Positions 39,764 to 49,287 of a DNA stretch of 64,000 nucleotides are shown piece by piece. The first letter of the stretch is position 1, and every line of letters starts with the position of its first letter. The translations under genes and the position numbers were made by a program. Below the pieces are notes generated by a model that was not told the origin of the DNA, searched no databases, and saw only the letters and a program-made list of their open reading frames with translations. Location of the stretch: positions 806,001 through 870,000 of the forward strand of contig NZ_JABEKU010000001.1 in the NCBI RefSeq assembly GCF_013283665.1, given 5' to 3'. The DNA is from Ensifer sesbaniae. GTDB lineage: Bacteria; Pseudomonadota; Alphaproteobacteria; Rhizobiales; Rhizobiaceae.

Positions 39764-41434
39764 ATGAGTCTGTTGGATCAACTCTCCACGGTCACGAAGA
39801 ACCTGAGCAATCTCGGGCAGGGCAAGCTGATCGCGCTGGCGGCAGCCGGCGTTGTCGCGGTCGGCCTGGTGCTCGGGGCGGGCATTTACGTCAACAGACC
39901 CTCGTTCGAAACGCTTTATGTCGGGCTCGAACGCAGCGATGTCACCCAGATCAGCATTGCGCTGGCCGAGGCCAATATCGACTTCAATGTCGGCTCCGAT
40001 GGCGCCAGCCTCCAGGTTCCCGTCGGCATGACGAGCAAGGCGCGCCTGCTGCTTGCCGAGCGCGGCCTGCCGAGCAGCGCCAATGCCGGTTACGAACTCT
40101 TCGACAATGTCGGCTCGCTCGGCCTCACCTCCTTCATGCAGGAAGTGACGCGGGTACGTGCCCTCGAAGGCGAAATCGGCCGCACGATCCAGCAGATCTC
40201 GGGCATCGCCGCCGCCCGCGTCCACATCGTGATGCCGGAGCGCGGCAGTTTCCGCAAGGCTGACCAGAACCCCACTGCCTCGGTCATGATCCGTGCCAGC
40301 GCAACCGTGGGCCGCAGCGCCGCCGCCTCGATCCGCCATCTCGTCGCCTCTTCCGTGCCCGGGCTCGACGTCGATGACGTGACGGTGCTCGATTCGACGG
40401 GACAGTTGCTCGCCTCCGGTGACGACCCGGCCAACAGCGCTCTCAACCAGTCGCTCGGCGTTGTCCAGAACGTCCAGACCGAACTTGAGAAGAAGATCGA
40501 CAATGCGCTGGCGCCCTTCCTCGGAATGGACAATTTCCGTTCGAGCGTCACTGCGCGGCTGAACACCGATACGCAGCAGATCCAGGAAACGGTCTTCGAT
40601 CCGGAATCGCGGGTTGAGCGCTCCACGCGCGTGACCAAGGAAGAACAGAAGTCCAGCCAGCAGCAGCCGGACAATGCCGCGACCGTCCAGCAAAACATTC
40701 CGCAGGCTGCCCCCAGCGGCGGCGCCGGCCCGAAGTCCAGCGACGAGGCCGAGAAGAAGGAAGAGCAGACCAACTACGAGATCAACAGCAAGACGATCGC
40801 CACCGTCAAGAACAGCTACACGATCGAACGCCTCTCCGTCGCGGTCGTCGTCAACCGGGGCCGTCTGGCCGCGATGGTTGGCGAACCGGCCGATCAGGCG
40901 AAGATCGACGCCTATCTGCAGGACATGCAGAAGATCGTTGCGTCCGCCGCCGGCCTCGATACGAGCCGCGGTGACGTCGTTACCCTGACGGCCATGGACT
41001 TCGTCGAAACGCAGTTGCTCGACCAGGCCGTCGCCGGCCCCGGCGTGATGGAAACGCTGACCCGCAATCTCGGCGGCATCATCAATGCCCTTGCCTTTAT
41101 CGTGGTGGCCGCTCTGGTTGTCTGGGGCATGCGGCCGCTCGCCCGCCAGCTCGGGTTCGGCAGCACCGCCGGCCAGCTCGAAGGCGAAGCCGCCGGTCTC
41201 GAATTGCCCGACTTCTCTCCGGCCAATGCCGGTGCCGGCGGGGCGCTCATGGAAGGCTTCGGGTCGGACTTCGGCTTCGACAGCACCGACGACCTGCTCA
41301 ACATGGGCGAGGACGGTGGCTTCAACCGCCGCGTCAAGGAAGGGCCGGAAAGGCGCCTGGCCCGGATGGTCGAGATCAGCGAAGAACGCGCGGCGAAGAT
41401 CCTGCGCAAATGGGCCCTCGACAAGGCCGCCTGA
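39764..41434 (+). CDS. fliF: Flagellar MS-ring protein FliF
   Basis: A 556-residue inner-membrane ring protein. The N-terminal span (LIALAAAGVVAVGLVLGAGI, about 22-45) is followed by the ring-building domain with PVGMTSKARLLLAERGLP and SYELFD-like YELFDNVGSLG, a long periplasmic part, and a second span near residue 430-455 (ALAFIVVAALVVWGM). The C-terminal tail, which binds FliG, contains an FGSDFGFDS segment. The ATG at 39764 is used; the ten codons upstream are not family-like. A strong terminator follows. Confidence 0.95.
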   Translation: MSLLDQLSTVTKNLSNLGQGKLIALAAAGVVAVGLVLGAGIYVNRPSFETLYVGLERSDVTQISIALAEANIDFNVGSDGASLQVPVGMTSKARLLLAERGLPSSANAGYELFDNVGSLGLTSFMQEVTRVRALEGEIGRTIQQISGIAAARVHIVMPERGSFRKADQNPTASVMIRASATVGRSAAASIRHLVASSVPGLDVDDVTVLDSTGQLLASGDDPANSALNQSLGVVQNVQTELEKKIDNALAPFLGMDNFRSSVTARLNTDTQQIQETVFDPESRVERSTRVTKEEQKSSQQQPDNAATVQQNIPQAAPSGGAGPKSSDEAEKKEEQTNYEINSKTIATVKNSYTIERLSVAVVVNRGRLAAMVGEPADQAKIDAYLQDMQKIVASAAGLDTSRGDVVTLTAMDFVETQLLDQAVAGPGVMETLTRNLGGIINALAFIVVAALVVWGMRPLARQLGFGSTAGQLEGEAAGLELPDFSPANAGAGGALMEGFGSDFGFDSTDDLLNMGEDGGFNRRVKEGPERRLARMVEISEERAAKILRKWALDKAA

Positions 41435-41461
41435 TCCCGCCGCAGCCATGGCCGCCGCAAT

Positions 41462-41500
41462 CAAACACGAATCCCGCCCTGGTGGCGGGATTCGTGTTTG
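41462..41500 (+). terminator. Terminator hairpin after fliF
   Basis: A perfect 17-base-pair inverted repeat (CAAACACGAATCCCGCC and its complement) with a 5-base loop, starting 27 bases after the fliF stop. The right arm ends GTGTTTG, giving a weak T-rich tail. Confidence 0.8.
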
Positions 41501-41640
41501 TGGGCGCCACCACGGCATCCTTCGCGGCGGCGTTCATGTTCGGGCCAAATATTATGAGAGTCCGGGCGCCTCCGTCGTCATCGTCGCGAAATTTGCTTCA
41601 AGTTTCGAAGCGAGGTCGCTGAGTCCCGCCGGATGCCGCG

Positions 41641-42261
41641 AATGGTAATATTTTAACGATATCTTAATTTATAGATTCGGCGCGGGCCCATGGCGTGCAT
41701 CAGCTGCGCTCATGTACTGTACCGGATTCCCTCTATACATAGTCAAATCGAAATATAACTTTATCGAAAATCAGGATTTATTCTGACAATTTCACAATTT
41801 ATATATCGGTAAAATGAGAAAATCCGAAAATCTCCTGGTGCATTTCAGCAACAGCCGTGAAAACAAAGTATAATTTCTCGAGGTTCTAATTTTCGGATAT
41901 CGGCAACAAACGCCTGTTTTCCGGGCACAATGACGCCGGTAGGTCCTATCCGGAATTGCGGCAATCGTGGCGGAAAGCCAAGTTTTCGAACGGAAATGCG
42001 TTTTCTGTCAATTGGTTGCGCTTTGGCGCCGGCAATGAACGTAGCTGGCCCGAACGTGCGAGGCGTGCTTGGCCCGAGCGCCGGACGTGAAGTAAGTAGC
42101 CAGGACGGGGCGGTGGTATTTTTCTCGTGGCCATGTACATTTTTAGCAGTTGATTCGCGTCCTGATCTGCGACTGGTGGTAATAATCGGCTTCGGCCGGC
42201 TGTTGGCGGCGACAGTGCAAGTGCAGTTCCGGGATGTGAATCCGGTACGGGGGCTGAATTC
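41641..42261 (+). promoter_or_regulatory. AT-rich upstream region of visN
   Basis: About 41641-41900 is far richer in A and T than the rest of the window, with runs such as AATATTTTAACGATATCTTA and TTTATATATCGGT. No convincing gene lies here. It is the control region of the master regulators visNR, and its composition suggests bound regulatory or nucleoid proteins. Exact promoter boxes are not assignable by eye. Confidence 0.55.
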
Positions 42262-43002
42262 ATGGACATTTCGCAAGCAGACATCGCTGTCTGGCCTTTG
42301 CCGACGGCACCGACACGTGCGCGCGGCGGCGGGTTCTCGCGCGAGCAGCTTTTGCGAAGGCTGGGGGAAGTCGCCGGGCGGGGCGGCCTCGGCAGCGGTC
42401 TCTCGGCGCTGACGGAGTATGTCGGCGCGAGCCACTATATGCTGGCGCGTTACGACATCTCGCAGGACAACGGGCTCGATTTCGTGGTCTGCTCCGATTG
42501 GCCCTTTGATGTCGTCCGACGCCTCTCCGGCGTCGTCACGTCGCTCCACGCCAAGACGACCGAGCTGGAGAAATGTCTGGCGGTGCTGCAGCCGTGCTTC
42601 TACGCATTGCCCGATGATATCGACCTGCCGCGCGGCATCAGCCGCGAATACTGCGCGATCACCTTCAATGTCGGACGCCTGCGCTTCTCGCTGATGCTAC
42701 TCGTACCGGAAGACGTGATCCTGTCGCAGGAGAGCCTGCGCGACGTCACGCTGCTTGCGGGCTACCTCGCAAGCTTCACCACGCGCACAGAGGTCCGGCA
42801 CGACCGGGATTTCGAGTTGACCGAACGCGAGCTCGAATGCCTCTTCTGGATCGCCGAGGGCAAGACCAGCGAAGAGATCGCGGTGATCCTCGGAATTTCG
42901 CGCAACACCATCAACAACTACATCACCAGTGTCATGCGCAAGACCGCGACCAGGACGCGATCGGAGGCGATCGCCTACGCGGTGCGCAACAATCTTGTGT
43001 AA
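42262..43002 (+). CDS. visN: LuxR-type motility master regulator VisN
   Basis: A 246-residue transcription regulator. The N-terminal part resembles autoinducer-binding-like LuxR domains, and the C-terminal helix-turn-helix is LTERELECLFWIAEGKTSEE followed by ISRNTINNYITSVMRK. In S. meliloti VisN works with VisR as the top-level activator of flagellar, motility and chemotaxis genes through rem. It is followed by visR after 12 bases. The ATG at 42262 has GGGGG 8 bases upstream. Confidence 0.93.
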   Translation: MDISQADIAVWPLPTAPTRARGGGFSREQLLRRLGEVAGRGGLGSGLSALTEYVGASHYMLARYDISQDNGLDFVVCSDWPFDVVRRLSGVVTSLHAKTTELEKCLAVLQPCFYALPDDIDLPRGISREYCAITFNVGRLRFSLMLLVPEDVILSQESLRDVTLLAGYLASFTTRTEVRHDRDFELTERELECLFWIAEGKTSEEIAVILGISRNTINNYITSVMRKTATRTRSEAIAYAVRNNLV

Positions 43003-43014
43003 GGAACGGGCGCG

Positions 43015-43755
43015 ATGACGCATTTTCTCGGTGGTGGGCGGATTGACGACGACCACAAGCTCGCCAGACAGGGCAACCGCGCCGCCCGTGCCGCAACCCT
43101 GGTCACGCGTCTTCAAGCCATGCAGCGGCAGATCAATGCCAAGCACTTCGCCGTGCTGCGCCTCAACGGCAAGGGCACCGCCCGAAAGCTGACCTGCGTG
43201 CTCGACAATTGGGGCATTTCGGCCGAAGCGAACGCGCATGATCTCATCACCGCCTATGGCGAGGAACTGGTTACCCATCTCGATCAGTCGCTGCTGCCGG
43301 TGCTCTGGAATGGGGCAGGGGAACACCAGGCGGTCGAGGTCTCGGAACTCGCGCCCTTTGCGTACCGCTTGAAAGCGCGCAAGCTCGCCTATTCGGGCAT
43401 CGCCTTTCCCGTCAGGCTCGGCGCCCAGGGCAACGGCTACGTGATATTTGCTGGCAGCTACGTCGATGCCTCGACGGAACAGGTGGTGGATCTGCACGGC
43501 CGCAGTTGCATGATCATGACCGACCTGCTGGCTGCCGACGAAAAGCGCATGGCACCGGCCGAAACCCTGAGCGACCGCGAGATCGCCTGCCTGCAGATGG
43601 CAGGCGACGGCCATATCAGCGAAGAGATCGCCGAGCGCATGGGCCTCTCCGTCCACACGGTCAACGCCTATCTGGGGGCGGCGACCACGAAGCTCGACTC
43701 GGTCAATCGCATCCAGGCGATCGCCAAGGCCATTCGCCTTGGTTACATCAGCTAA
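43015..43755 (+). CDS. visR: LuxR-type motility master regulator VisR
   Basis: A 246-residue partner of VisN with a similar plan: an N-terminal sensor-like domain and a C-terminal helix-turn-helix (LSDREIACLQMAGDGHISEE, then MGLSVHTVNAYLGAATTK). It shares the operon with visN. The ligand, if any, is not known. Confidence 0.93.
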   Translation: MTHFLGGGRIDDDHKLARQGNRAARAATLVTRLQAMQRQINAKHFAVLRLNGKGTARKLTCVLDNWGISAEANAHDLITAYGEELVTHLDQSLLPVLWNGAGEHQAVEVSELAPFAYRLKARKLAYSGIAFPVRLGAQGNGYVIFAGSYVDASTEQVVDLHGRSCMIMTDLLAADEKRMAPAETLSDREIACLQMAGDGHISEEIAERMGLSVHTVNAYLGAATTKLDSVNRIQAIAKAIRLGYIS

Positions 43756-43846
43756 GAGCGCTCGGCGGGATCGGGCGCTGCGCCTCCCACAAGGGCATTA
43801 AGCGCTGGCGCCCTCGGCAAGTTGAGGGGGCTCTGGCGCGGTTCTC

Positions 43847-44287
43847 TCAGCTTGCGAGCGGCAATTCGTAGGACTTGATGAACTTTGCGTCCGCCAGGCT
43901 TCGGGCCAGGAATGCCGTGTTCTCGTCCGGGTCGGCGGACGGGTTCTGGAAGCTGATATGGCTGATCTCGATACCGGCCGTCTCGTTGCCGAGCGACAGG
44001 CGCGCATAGATGGTGACGCCGCGGGGCTTGAGCTCCAGGTCGAGGACGATTTCCGGCTCGCAATCCCAATCCAGATTGTAGTTGCCGCCGAGGCCGAAGT
44101 TGACCGTGCCGGGCAGAAAGTAAAGTTCTGCCGCCGATTCGACGAGATCGGCGAGGCTTGCGTAGGATTCGAACCGCAAGAGTGCGATGAAATCGGCGGC
44201 GTCGATGAGCCGCAGTTCGGTCGCCACGGGGCGGATTGCTTCAGCGACGATCTGTTCCCGTTTCTCGGAGAATTCGCACTTTTTCAT
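43847..44287 (-). CDS. Conserved hypothetical protein at the end of the motA-flhB operon
   Basis: A 146-residue soluble protein starting MKKCEFSEKREQIVAEAIRP, five bases after flhB, so it is the last gene of the minus-strand operon motA-fliM-fliN-fliG-flhB. No signal, membrane span or catalytic motif is seen; the second half is beta-rich (VNFGLGGNYNLDWDCEPEIV). I recall a gene at this place in S. meliloti, also without known function. Context suggests a role in motor or export. Confidence 0.8.
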   Translation of the reverse strand: MKKCEFSEKREQIVAEAIRPVATELRLIDAADFIALLRFESYASLADLVESAAELYFLPGTVNFGLGGNYNLDWDCEPEIVLDLELKPRGVTIYARLSLGNETAGIEISHISFQNPSADPDENTAFLARSLADAKFIKSYELPLAS

Positions 44288-44292
44288 CGGAG

Positions 44293-45369
44293 TTATGTCA
44301 TCCGTTTTGGTTGCGACGCATGCACCCTGTGAATGAGCTCGGCAACAGCCTTGTAAAACACGGGTGGAATCACACTATCGACCGAGACTTGTGCAAACAT
44401 GGAGCGTGCGAGTGGCGGGTCCTCGAAGACGGGCACGCCATTTTTCTCCGCAATTTCACGGATTTTCAGGGCAACCAGATCCTGGCCCATCGCCACGACG
44501 ACGGGCGCGTCGTTTTCCTCGCGGACATAGCGCAAGGCGACGGCGTAGTGGGTCGGGTTGGCGATGACCAGCGTGGCGCGTGGTACGGACGAGATCATCC
44601 GCTTGCGCGCCCGATCACGCTGCATCGAGCGCAGGCGCGATTTGACGATTGGATCGCCCTGGGCCTGCTTCATTTCCTCCTTCACTTCCTGCTTGGTCAT
44701 CATCAGTTCGGTGTACCAATGATGGCGCGACCAGAAGAGGTCGGCGATCGCCAGAACTGCGGTGGCAAACAGGATGACGATCATGATCTCGTTGAGGTCG
44801 CTCGTCATCGTCGAAAATATCGTGACCGGATCGGAGAACATCAGGTCGAGCGTCGCAAAGTAGTCGTTCCACAGCACCAGCACGACGACGACGGAGACGA
44901 TGATGATCTTGAACAGGGACTTGCCGAACTCGACCAGTCCCTGCACGCCGAAGATGCGCTTGAACCCAGCCATCGGTGAAATGCGATTGAGCTTCGGCTG
45001 GATGCGGTCCAGGACCGGCCGCGGCAGGTTCTGGAAGATCGAGGAACCGACGCCGAAGATGATGAGCAGCACGAAGGCCGGGACGAGCAGCGCGGTCGAT
45101 TTCCATGCGAGATGGGTGATGAGCGCCACCACGTCGGTCGAATTTTCCAGCCGCCACGCTTCGGGCTGCTCGAAGATGTCCTTGAGCGCCTCCGCCATGG
45201 TGCTGACGCCGTCGGCGAGGAAGAAGACGAAGAAGATGTAGATCGCCAGCGTCGAGGCGAACATTGTCGCCTCGCGAGAGAAAGGCACATTACCCTTCTC
45301 GGCGGCGTCGGAGATCTTCTTCTCGGACGGGGCCTCTGTTTTGCTGTCTTTATCCTGATCATCAGACAT
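44293..45369 (-). CDS. flhB: Flagellar export switch protein FlhB
   Basis: A 358-residue membrane protein of the flagellar type III export gate. A charged N-terminus with [19 protein letters not shown] precedes four spans, and the cytoplasmic domain carries the self-cleavage motif NPTH (271-274) in [14 protein letters not shown]. It switches export from rod/hook to filament substrates. A 259-base gap with a hairpin separates it from fliG. Confidence 0.96.
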   Translation of the reverse strand: MSDDQDKDSKTEAPSEKKISDAAEKGNVPFSREATMFASTLAIYIFFVFFLADGVSTMAEALKDIFEQPEAWRLENSTDVVALITHLAWKSTALLVPAFVLLIIFGVGSSIFQNLPRPVLDRIQPKLNRISPMAGFKRIFGVQGLVEFGKSLFKIIIVSVVVVLVLWNDYFATLDLMFSDPVTIFSTMTSDLNEIMIVILFATAVLAIADLFWSRHHWYTELMMTKQEVKEEMKQAQGDPIVKSRLRSMQRDRARKRMISSVPRATLVIANPTHYAVALRYVREENDAPVVVAMGQDLVALKIREIAEKNGVPVFEDPPLARSMFAQVSVDSVIPPVFYKAVAELIHRVHASQPKRMT

Positions 45370-45549
45370 GAAGCAGGAAGGCTCCGGTTACACCAGCGCA
45401 GCCTCGTTCGCGTTTTCCATCAGCGCCGCGCGCCTGTTCAGGCGCAAGAAGCCTGCTGCACCACGTTGAGCTGCCGCATCATTATCCCTCAATCGATTCC
45501 GATCTCGGAAGCCATGCAGTAGTGAACCCGAAACGCAGGGCAGACAAGC

Positions 45550-45579
45550 GTTGAGCCCCGGCATATGCAGGGGCTCAAC
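45550..45579 (-). terminator. Hairpin between fliG and flhB
   Basis: A perfect 10-base-pair stem, GTTGAGCCCC/GGGGCTCAAC, with a 10-base loop. There is no T-run on the minus strand, so it may be an mRNA-stability or attenuation structure. Confidence 0.5.
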
Positions 45580-45628
45580 AGGAAATACCGTGGCGAAAGG
45601 GGGGTCAGGCCGTCTGCGCGCTGTGCGA

Positions 45629-46660
45629 TCAGGCTGCTTGCGCGTCCTTCTCCTTGAGCTCGAGCTGGCCGCTGGCTGCCAGGCGGATGGCCTCCTGGGT
45701 GATCGAACGCCGTGCGATCGCGATGTCGCGCGGGTTGATGCCGGCATCGCCCATGGCGAGATCGGATTCGATCATGCGGCGCTGGCGTGCGCCGATCGAG
45801 GCGAGTACCGATTCGCGCAATTCGGCCGTCGAACCGCGCAGCGCCATCGTGATGATGTCGGTCGACACGTCGTTGAAGAGCTGTACGCGGCTGCGCTGCG
45901 GCATGTAGAGCACGTCGTCGAACAGGAAGATCTTCGGACGCACCTTGTTGGCGGAAGCGGTGCTGAGCGATTCGAGCGACGCGAGCAGGGTGTCCACCTG
46001 CGGCTTGTCGAGTTCGTTCATCACCTCGGCGATCTTGGCCGGGCCGGCCGAATTGCGTTCCGCTTCCATCTCGCCGATCATTTCCATGACGCGCTTCTCG
46101 ATGATCGCGGCTGCCTTCGGGTTGACGTCCTTCATGTTGACGGCGCGCTTGAGGATGTCCGGGCGCTGTTCTTCGGAAAGCTGCAGCAGCACCTTGGCGC
46201 CGAAGCCCGACGGCATCATCGACAGAACGTAGGCGATCGTCTGCGGATGTTCCTTGGCAAGCTGTACCGAAACGGCGACCGGGTCGCATTCCTGCAGGCG
46301 GTCCCAGATGCTGGCCTCGTAGGACTGGAACGTGGCGCGGCGGCCGAGCAGGCCGTCGACCTCGTCCGGGGTCAGGCCTTCTTCGAGGATGCTTTCGATC
46401 GCCTTGGCATTGTCCATCAGCCCGGCGCCCTCGGTGAAGAGGTCTTCGAATTCGTTGACGAGCGCTTCGAGCTCATGCGGCGGAATGGCGCGCAGCGACT
46501 GCGCCGCGGCGATGATCGACTGCAACTCGCTCTGGGTGAAGAACTTCAAGAGCTTGCTTGCGACGCCCTTGCCCATGGCAAGCAGGACGGCCGCTGCCTT
46601 GTCCGTCTGGCTCAGCGGCCTTGATAGCGCCTGAGCCTCGAAACTTTCGAAATCCATCAT
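45629..46660 (-). CDS. fliG: Flagellar motor switch protein FliG
   Basis: A 343-residue rotor protein between FliF and FliM. The middle domain shows LAKEHPQTIAYVLSMMPSGF (the EHPQ motif), and the C-terminal domain carries the charged torque helix PKIFLFDDVLYMPQRSRVQL, although it differs somewhat from the E. coli pattern. The start could be either of two adjacent ATG codons (46660 or 46657). A palindromic repeat lies upstream. Confidence 0.96.
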   Translation of the reverse strand: MMDFESFEAQALSRPLSQTDKAAAVLLAMGKGVASKLLKFFTQSELQSIIAAAQSLRAIPPHELEALVNEFEDLFTEGAGLMDNAKAIESILEEGLTPDEVDGLLGRRATFQSYEASIWDRLQECDPVAVSVQLAKEHPQTIAYVLSMMPSGFGAKVLLQLSEEQRPDILKRAVNMKDVNPKAAAIIEKRVMEMIGEMEAERNSAGPAKIAEVMNELDKPQVDTLLASLESLSTASANKVRPKIFLFDDVLYMPQRSRVQLFNDVSTDIITMALRGSTAELRESVLASIGARQRRMIESDLAMGDAGINPRDIAIARRSITQEAIRLAASGQLELKEKDAQAA

Positions 46661-46685
46661 GGATTCATCCTTCGCCCGGTCACAA

Positions 46686-46797
46686 GATCACGATGATTTT
46701 GGGTCGGATCGACCCAAAATCATAAACGTGATCGATTCTCATAAGTTAGAGCGGGATGCGGGCGGAAAACCGTAAACACTTTTCCTCATCCCGCTCT
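46686..46797. repeat. RIME-like element between fliN and fliG
   Basis: Two palindromes within 112 bases. The first, 46686-46733, pairs GATCACG with CGTGATC around GGGTCGGATCGACCC-type arms. The second, 46748-46797, pairs AGAGCGGGATG exactly with CATCCCGCTCT. I recall near-identical elements between many rhizobial genes. It fills most of the gap between two co-oriented motor genes. Confidence 0.8.
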
Positions 46798-46802
46798 TGG
46801 CT

Positions 46803-47408
46803 CTATGACTTCTTGCTGCCCTTGATCTCGATGAGCTTGACGCCGAAGCGCGTATCGTCGCCTTCGAGAACGGTAATTTCACCGCGGCCGATCACCCGGC
46901 CGTTGACCATGATCTCGACAGGCTCGCCAATCCGGCGATCCAGCGCGATCGTTGCACCTTCGCTCAAGCCCATGAGACCGGAAACCTGCATGCGGCTCGT
47001 GCCGAGCACGATCTGGACATCGATCGGGATATCCATGATCAGGTCGAGATTGGCCGTCATGCCGCTGCCGGGCGGCGTGTCGATCGCCGCTTCAGCGCCA
47101 TCGAAGGACGTCGTGCCGAAATCCGCGCCGCCGAAGTCGCCCGAAACGGAACCGCCGCTGAGATCGGCGCCGAAGTCGCTGGAGCCGAAGTTGCCGCCGA
47201 ACGCGTCGAGGCCGCCGGCCGGGGTGCCGAATTCGCTGCCGAAATCGGTTGCCGCGCCCGTGGGTTCGCTGCCGAAATCCGAGCCGAAGGCTGCCGGCGC
47301 ATCCGAATCCTGCTTGAGGACACCGCGCAGGTCATTGATCGCCTGGTCGAGTTCCATGTCTCCGACCGCGACGTCTGCCTCGTTGATAGGTGCTTTCTTG
47401 GGTGCCAT
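46803..47408 (-). CDS. fliN: Flagellar switch protein FliN with long FG-repeat linker
   Basis: A 201-residue protein, against about 137 in E. coli. Residues 120-201 form the SpoA/FliN core ([20 protein letters not shown], then [17 protein letters not shown]). Residues 41-101 are a low-complexity linker with nine FG dipeptides in a Ser/Gly/Asp-rich setting. The start [20 protein letters not shown] (47408) is chosen as more family-like than the ATG at 47444. It forms the rotor C-ring with FliM and FliG. Confidence 0.93.
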   Translation of the reverse strand: MAPKKAPINEADVAVGDMELDQAINDLRGVLKQDSDAPAAFGSDFGSEPTGAATDFGSEFGTPAGGLDAFGGNFGSSDFGADLSGGSVSGDFGGADFGTTSFDGAEAAIDTPPGSGMTANLDLIMDIPIDVQIVLGTSRMQVSGLMGLSEGATIALDRRIGEPVEIMVNGRVIGRGEITVLEGDDTRFGVKLIEIKGSKKS

Positions 47409-47468
47409 GTGAGAACTATTCCAGTTGAAGCTTGCCTCAGGCATGCTGCGAGCGCGCGGCAGGCCGAT

Positions 47469-48404
47469 TTAACTCATGATGTGGCGAAGGATGTCCTGTT
47501 CCGAGCCGTGGGTGTCCTTGACCCTGACCGTGTATTTCGATCCCGACCGTCCGAATTCGCAGACATAGAGGTCGCGGCCGTTGGCGTTGACGTCGACGCG
47601 AACATCCTGGGCGTCGTGGAAGGGAATGACGTCGCCCGCCTGCAGCCGGCTGATCGTTTCGAGCGTCAGGCTTTCGAGCCGGATCCGCGCCTCGATCGTG
47701 ACGGCGGAGCGGCGCACCTGTTCCTCGAGCTGCTCGGTCCATTCGGCCTTTGCGTTGCGCTGCTGACCGCTGCCCTTCGGGAAGACGATGGTGGTCTTCA
47801 GGAGCACGCTCTGTGGAACGATGACGGAGAAGGTGGACATGACCGGGCCGAAGCCGATCGTCATGTCGATGGCGCCCGCATGGATGTCCTCGATCATCGG
47901 ATCGGGCTTGGGACGCGAAGCGCTGTTGAGCGGACGTTCGACGATCGGTTCGAAACCACCCGGCGCATTGACGGCGGTGCGCAGCACGTCGGCGATCTTT
48001 TCGAAAAGCGGCACCGCGACATCGATCTCGATCTGCGAGAGCGCACGCGGCTGCGGCTCCTCGATCCCGGCTGGCTCGGCGCCGAGCAGCGCCTCGACGA
48101 GAGTGATGATGATCGGGCTGTCGCAGCCGATCTGGAAATCCGCGCACCAGTTGCGCAACGACACGTCACTGATCACCACGCCGGTGCCGAGGCCGGCGAT
48201 CAACTCCTGCCGGAGTCCCGTCCGGAAACCGGCATAGCCGATCGTGATGTCGAGGCCCGTTTCCGCCCGGCAGATGTCGGGCAGGAATTCGCCGAAGACC
48301 TGGCCGAGTTCGAGCGCCAGCCGGCCGATCACCCGGTCGTCACCGAGCGCGCCGGTCATGCGCGCCAGGAGTTTCCGGTCGAATGCGTGAACGTTGGAAC
48401 TCAT
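47469..48404 (-). CDS. fliM: Flagellar motor switch protein FliM
   Basis: A 311-residue C-ring protein. The C-terminal SpoA-like domain has LESLTLETISRLQAGDVIPF, and the middle domain has LSQIEIDVAVPLFEKIADVL. The ATG at 48404 lies 4 bases after the motA stop; upstream codons overlap motA and are not used. The classical N-terminal CheY-binding motif (LSQxEID) is not at the extreme N-terminus, and the copy LSQIEID lies near residue 140, so CheY docking may differ. Confidence 0.92.
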   Translation of the reverse strand: MSSNVHAFDRKLLARMTGALGDDRVIGRLALELGQVFGEFLPDICRAETGLDITIGYAGFRTGLRQELIAGLGTGVVISDVSLRNWCADFQIGCDSPIIITLVEALLGAEPAGIEEPQPRALSQIEIDVAVPLFEKIADVLRTAVNAPGGFEPIVERPLNSASRPKPDPMIEDIHAGAIDMTIGFGPVMSTFSVIVPQSVLLKTTIVFPKGSGQQRNAKAEWTEQLEEQVRRSAVTIEARIRLESLTLETISRLQAGDVIPFHDAQDVRVDVNANGRDLYVCEFGRSGSKYTVRVKDTHGSEQDILRHIMS

Positions 48405-48408
48405 GGGA

Positions 48409-49287
48409 TCAGGCCGCCTTGCTTTCGCTGCCACCGCCGGGGTTCATCATTTCCTGCTCGACCGCGTCGATCGACGGACGCTCATAGGCCGAGATGGTCT
48501 TGCGGCCGTATTCGAGAGCGACCTGCGGTACCGAGCCATTCATGTAGGCAAGCAGCGTCTGCTTGACGATGACATAGAGCCGGTTCTGCTTTTCGCGCAC
48601 CGATTTGATGTTGGCGACAACCGGCGCCACGATCGAATAGGACAGGAACACGCCGAGCAGCGTGCCGACGAGTGCGGCTGCGATCTTGGCGCCGAGAACT
48701 TCCGGCGCCTCGCTGATCGCGCCCATGGCCTTGATGACGCCGAGAACCGCGGCGACGATGCCGATGGCCGGGAAGGCATCGCCCATCGTCGTCAGCGCGT
48801 GGTAGCACTTCATCTTGTCGTGGGTGATGGTCTGGATTTCCTCGTCCATCAGCGCTTCGATCTCGTGCGAACGGGCGTTGCCGATGATGATCAGGCGCAC
48901 ATAGTCGCAGATGAAGGCCGTCAGTTCCTTGTTCTTCAGAACCGTCGGCGCCGACTGGAAGATCGAGGATTCTTCCGGGTTGTCGATGTGGCTTTCGATC
49001 TCGTTGCGCGACTTGGTGCGCAGGTCCCGCATCAGCGAATAGAGAACGCCGAGCGTGTCGAGATATTCGCGCTCCTTCGGTACCCTGTGGCGAAAGGCTT
49101 CGCCGAGTGCCTTGCCGGTATCCTTCACCACCTTCATCGAATTGGCCATGATGAAGCCGCCGACGCCGGCCCCGCCGATGATCAACAGTTCGAAGGGCTG
49201 GTTGAGGACCTCCATGTGGCCGCCCATCGCCAGATAGCCGCCGAGAATGCAGCCGAACGTCACAAGAAGCCCGATGATGATGTTCAT
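48409..49287 (-). CDS. motA: Flagellar stator protein MotA
   Basis: A 292-residue inner-membrane proton channel subunit with four spans: [20 protein letters not shown] at the N-terminus and the third and fourth spans in the second half ([20 protein letters not shown] with the conserved Pro/Ala core, then [20 protein letters not shown]). The cytoplasmic loop contains charged residues that contact FliG. MotB is not in the window. It leads the minus-strand operon. Confidence 0.96.
   Translation of the reverse strand: MNIIIGLLVTFGCILGGYLAMGGHMEVLNQPFELLIIGGAGVGGFIMANSMKVVKDTGKALGEAFRHRVPKEREYLDTLGVLYSLMRDLRTKSRNEIESHIDNPEESSIFQSAPTVLKNKELTAFICDYVRLIIIGNARSHEIEALMDEEIQTITHDKMKCYHALTTMGDAFPAIGIVAAVLGVIKAMGAISEAPEVLGAKIAAALVGTLLGVFLSYSIVAPVVANIKSVREKQNRLYVIVKQTLLAYMNGSVPQVALEYGRKTISAYERPSIDAVEQEMMNPGGGSESKAA

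Noticed and set aside
39614-41518. 634-codon minus-strand frame
   Set aside because: Antisense shadow of fliF.
41930-42412. 160-codon plus-strand frame upstream of visN
   Set aside because: It overlaps the start of visN out of frame, begins in the AT-rich control region and has no recognisable content.
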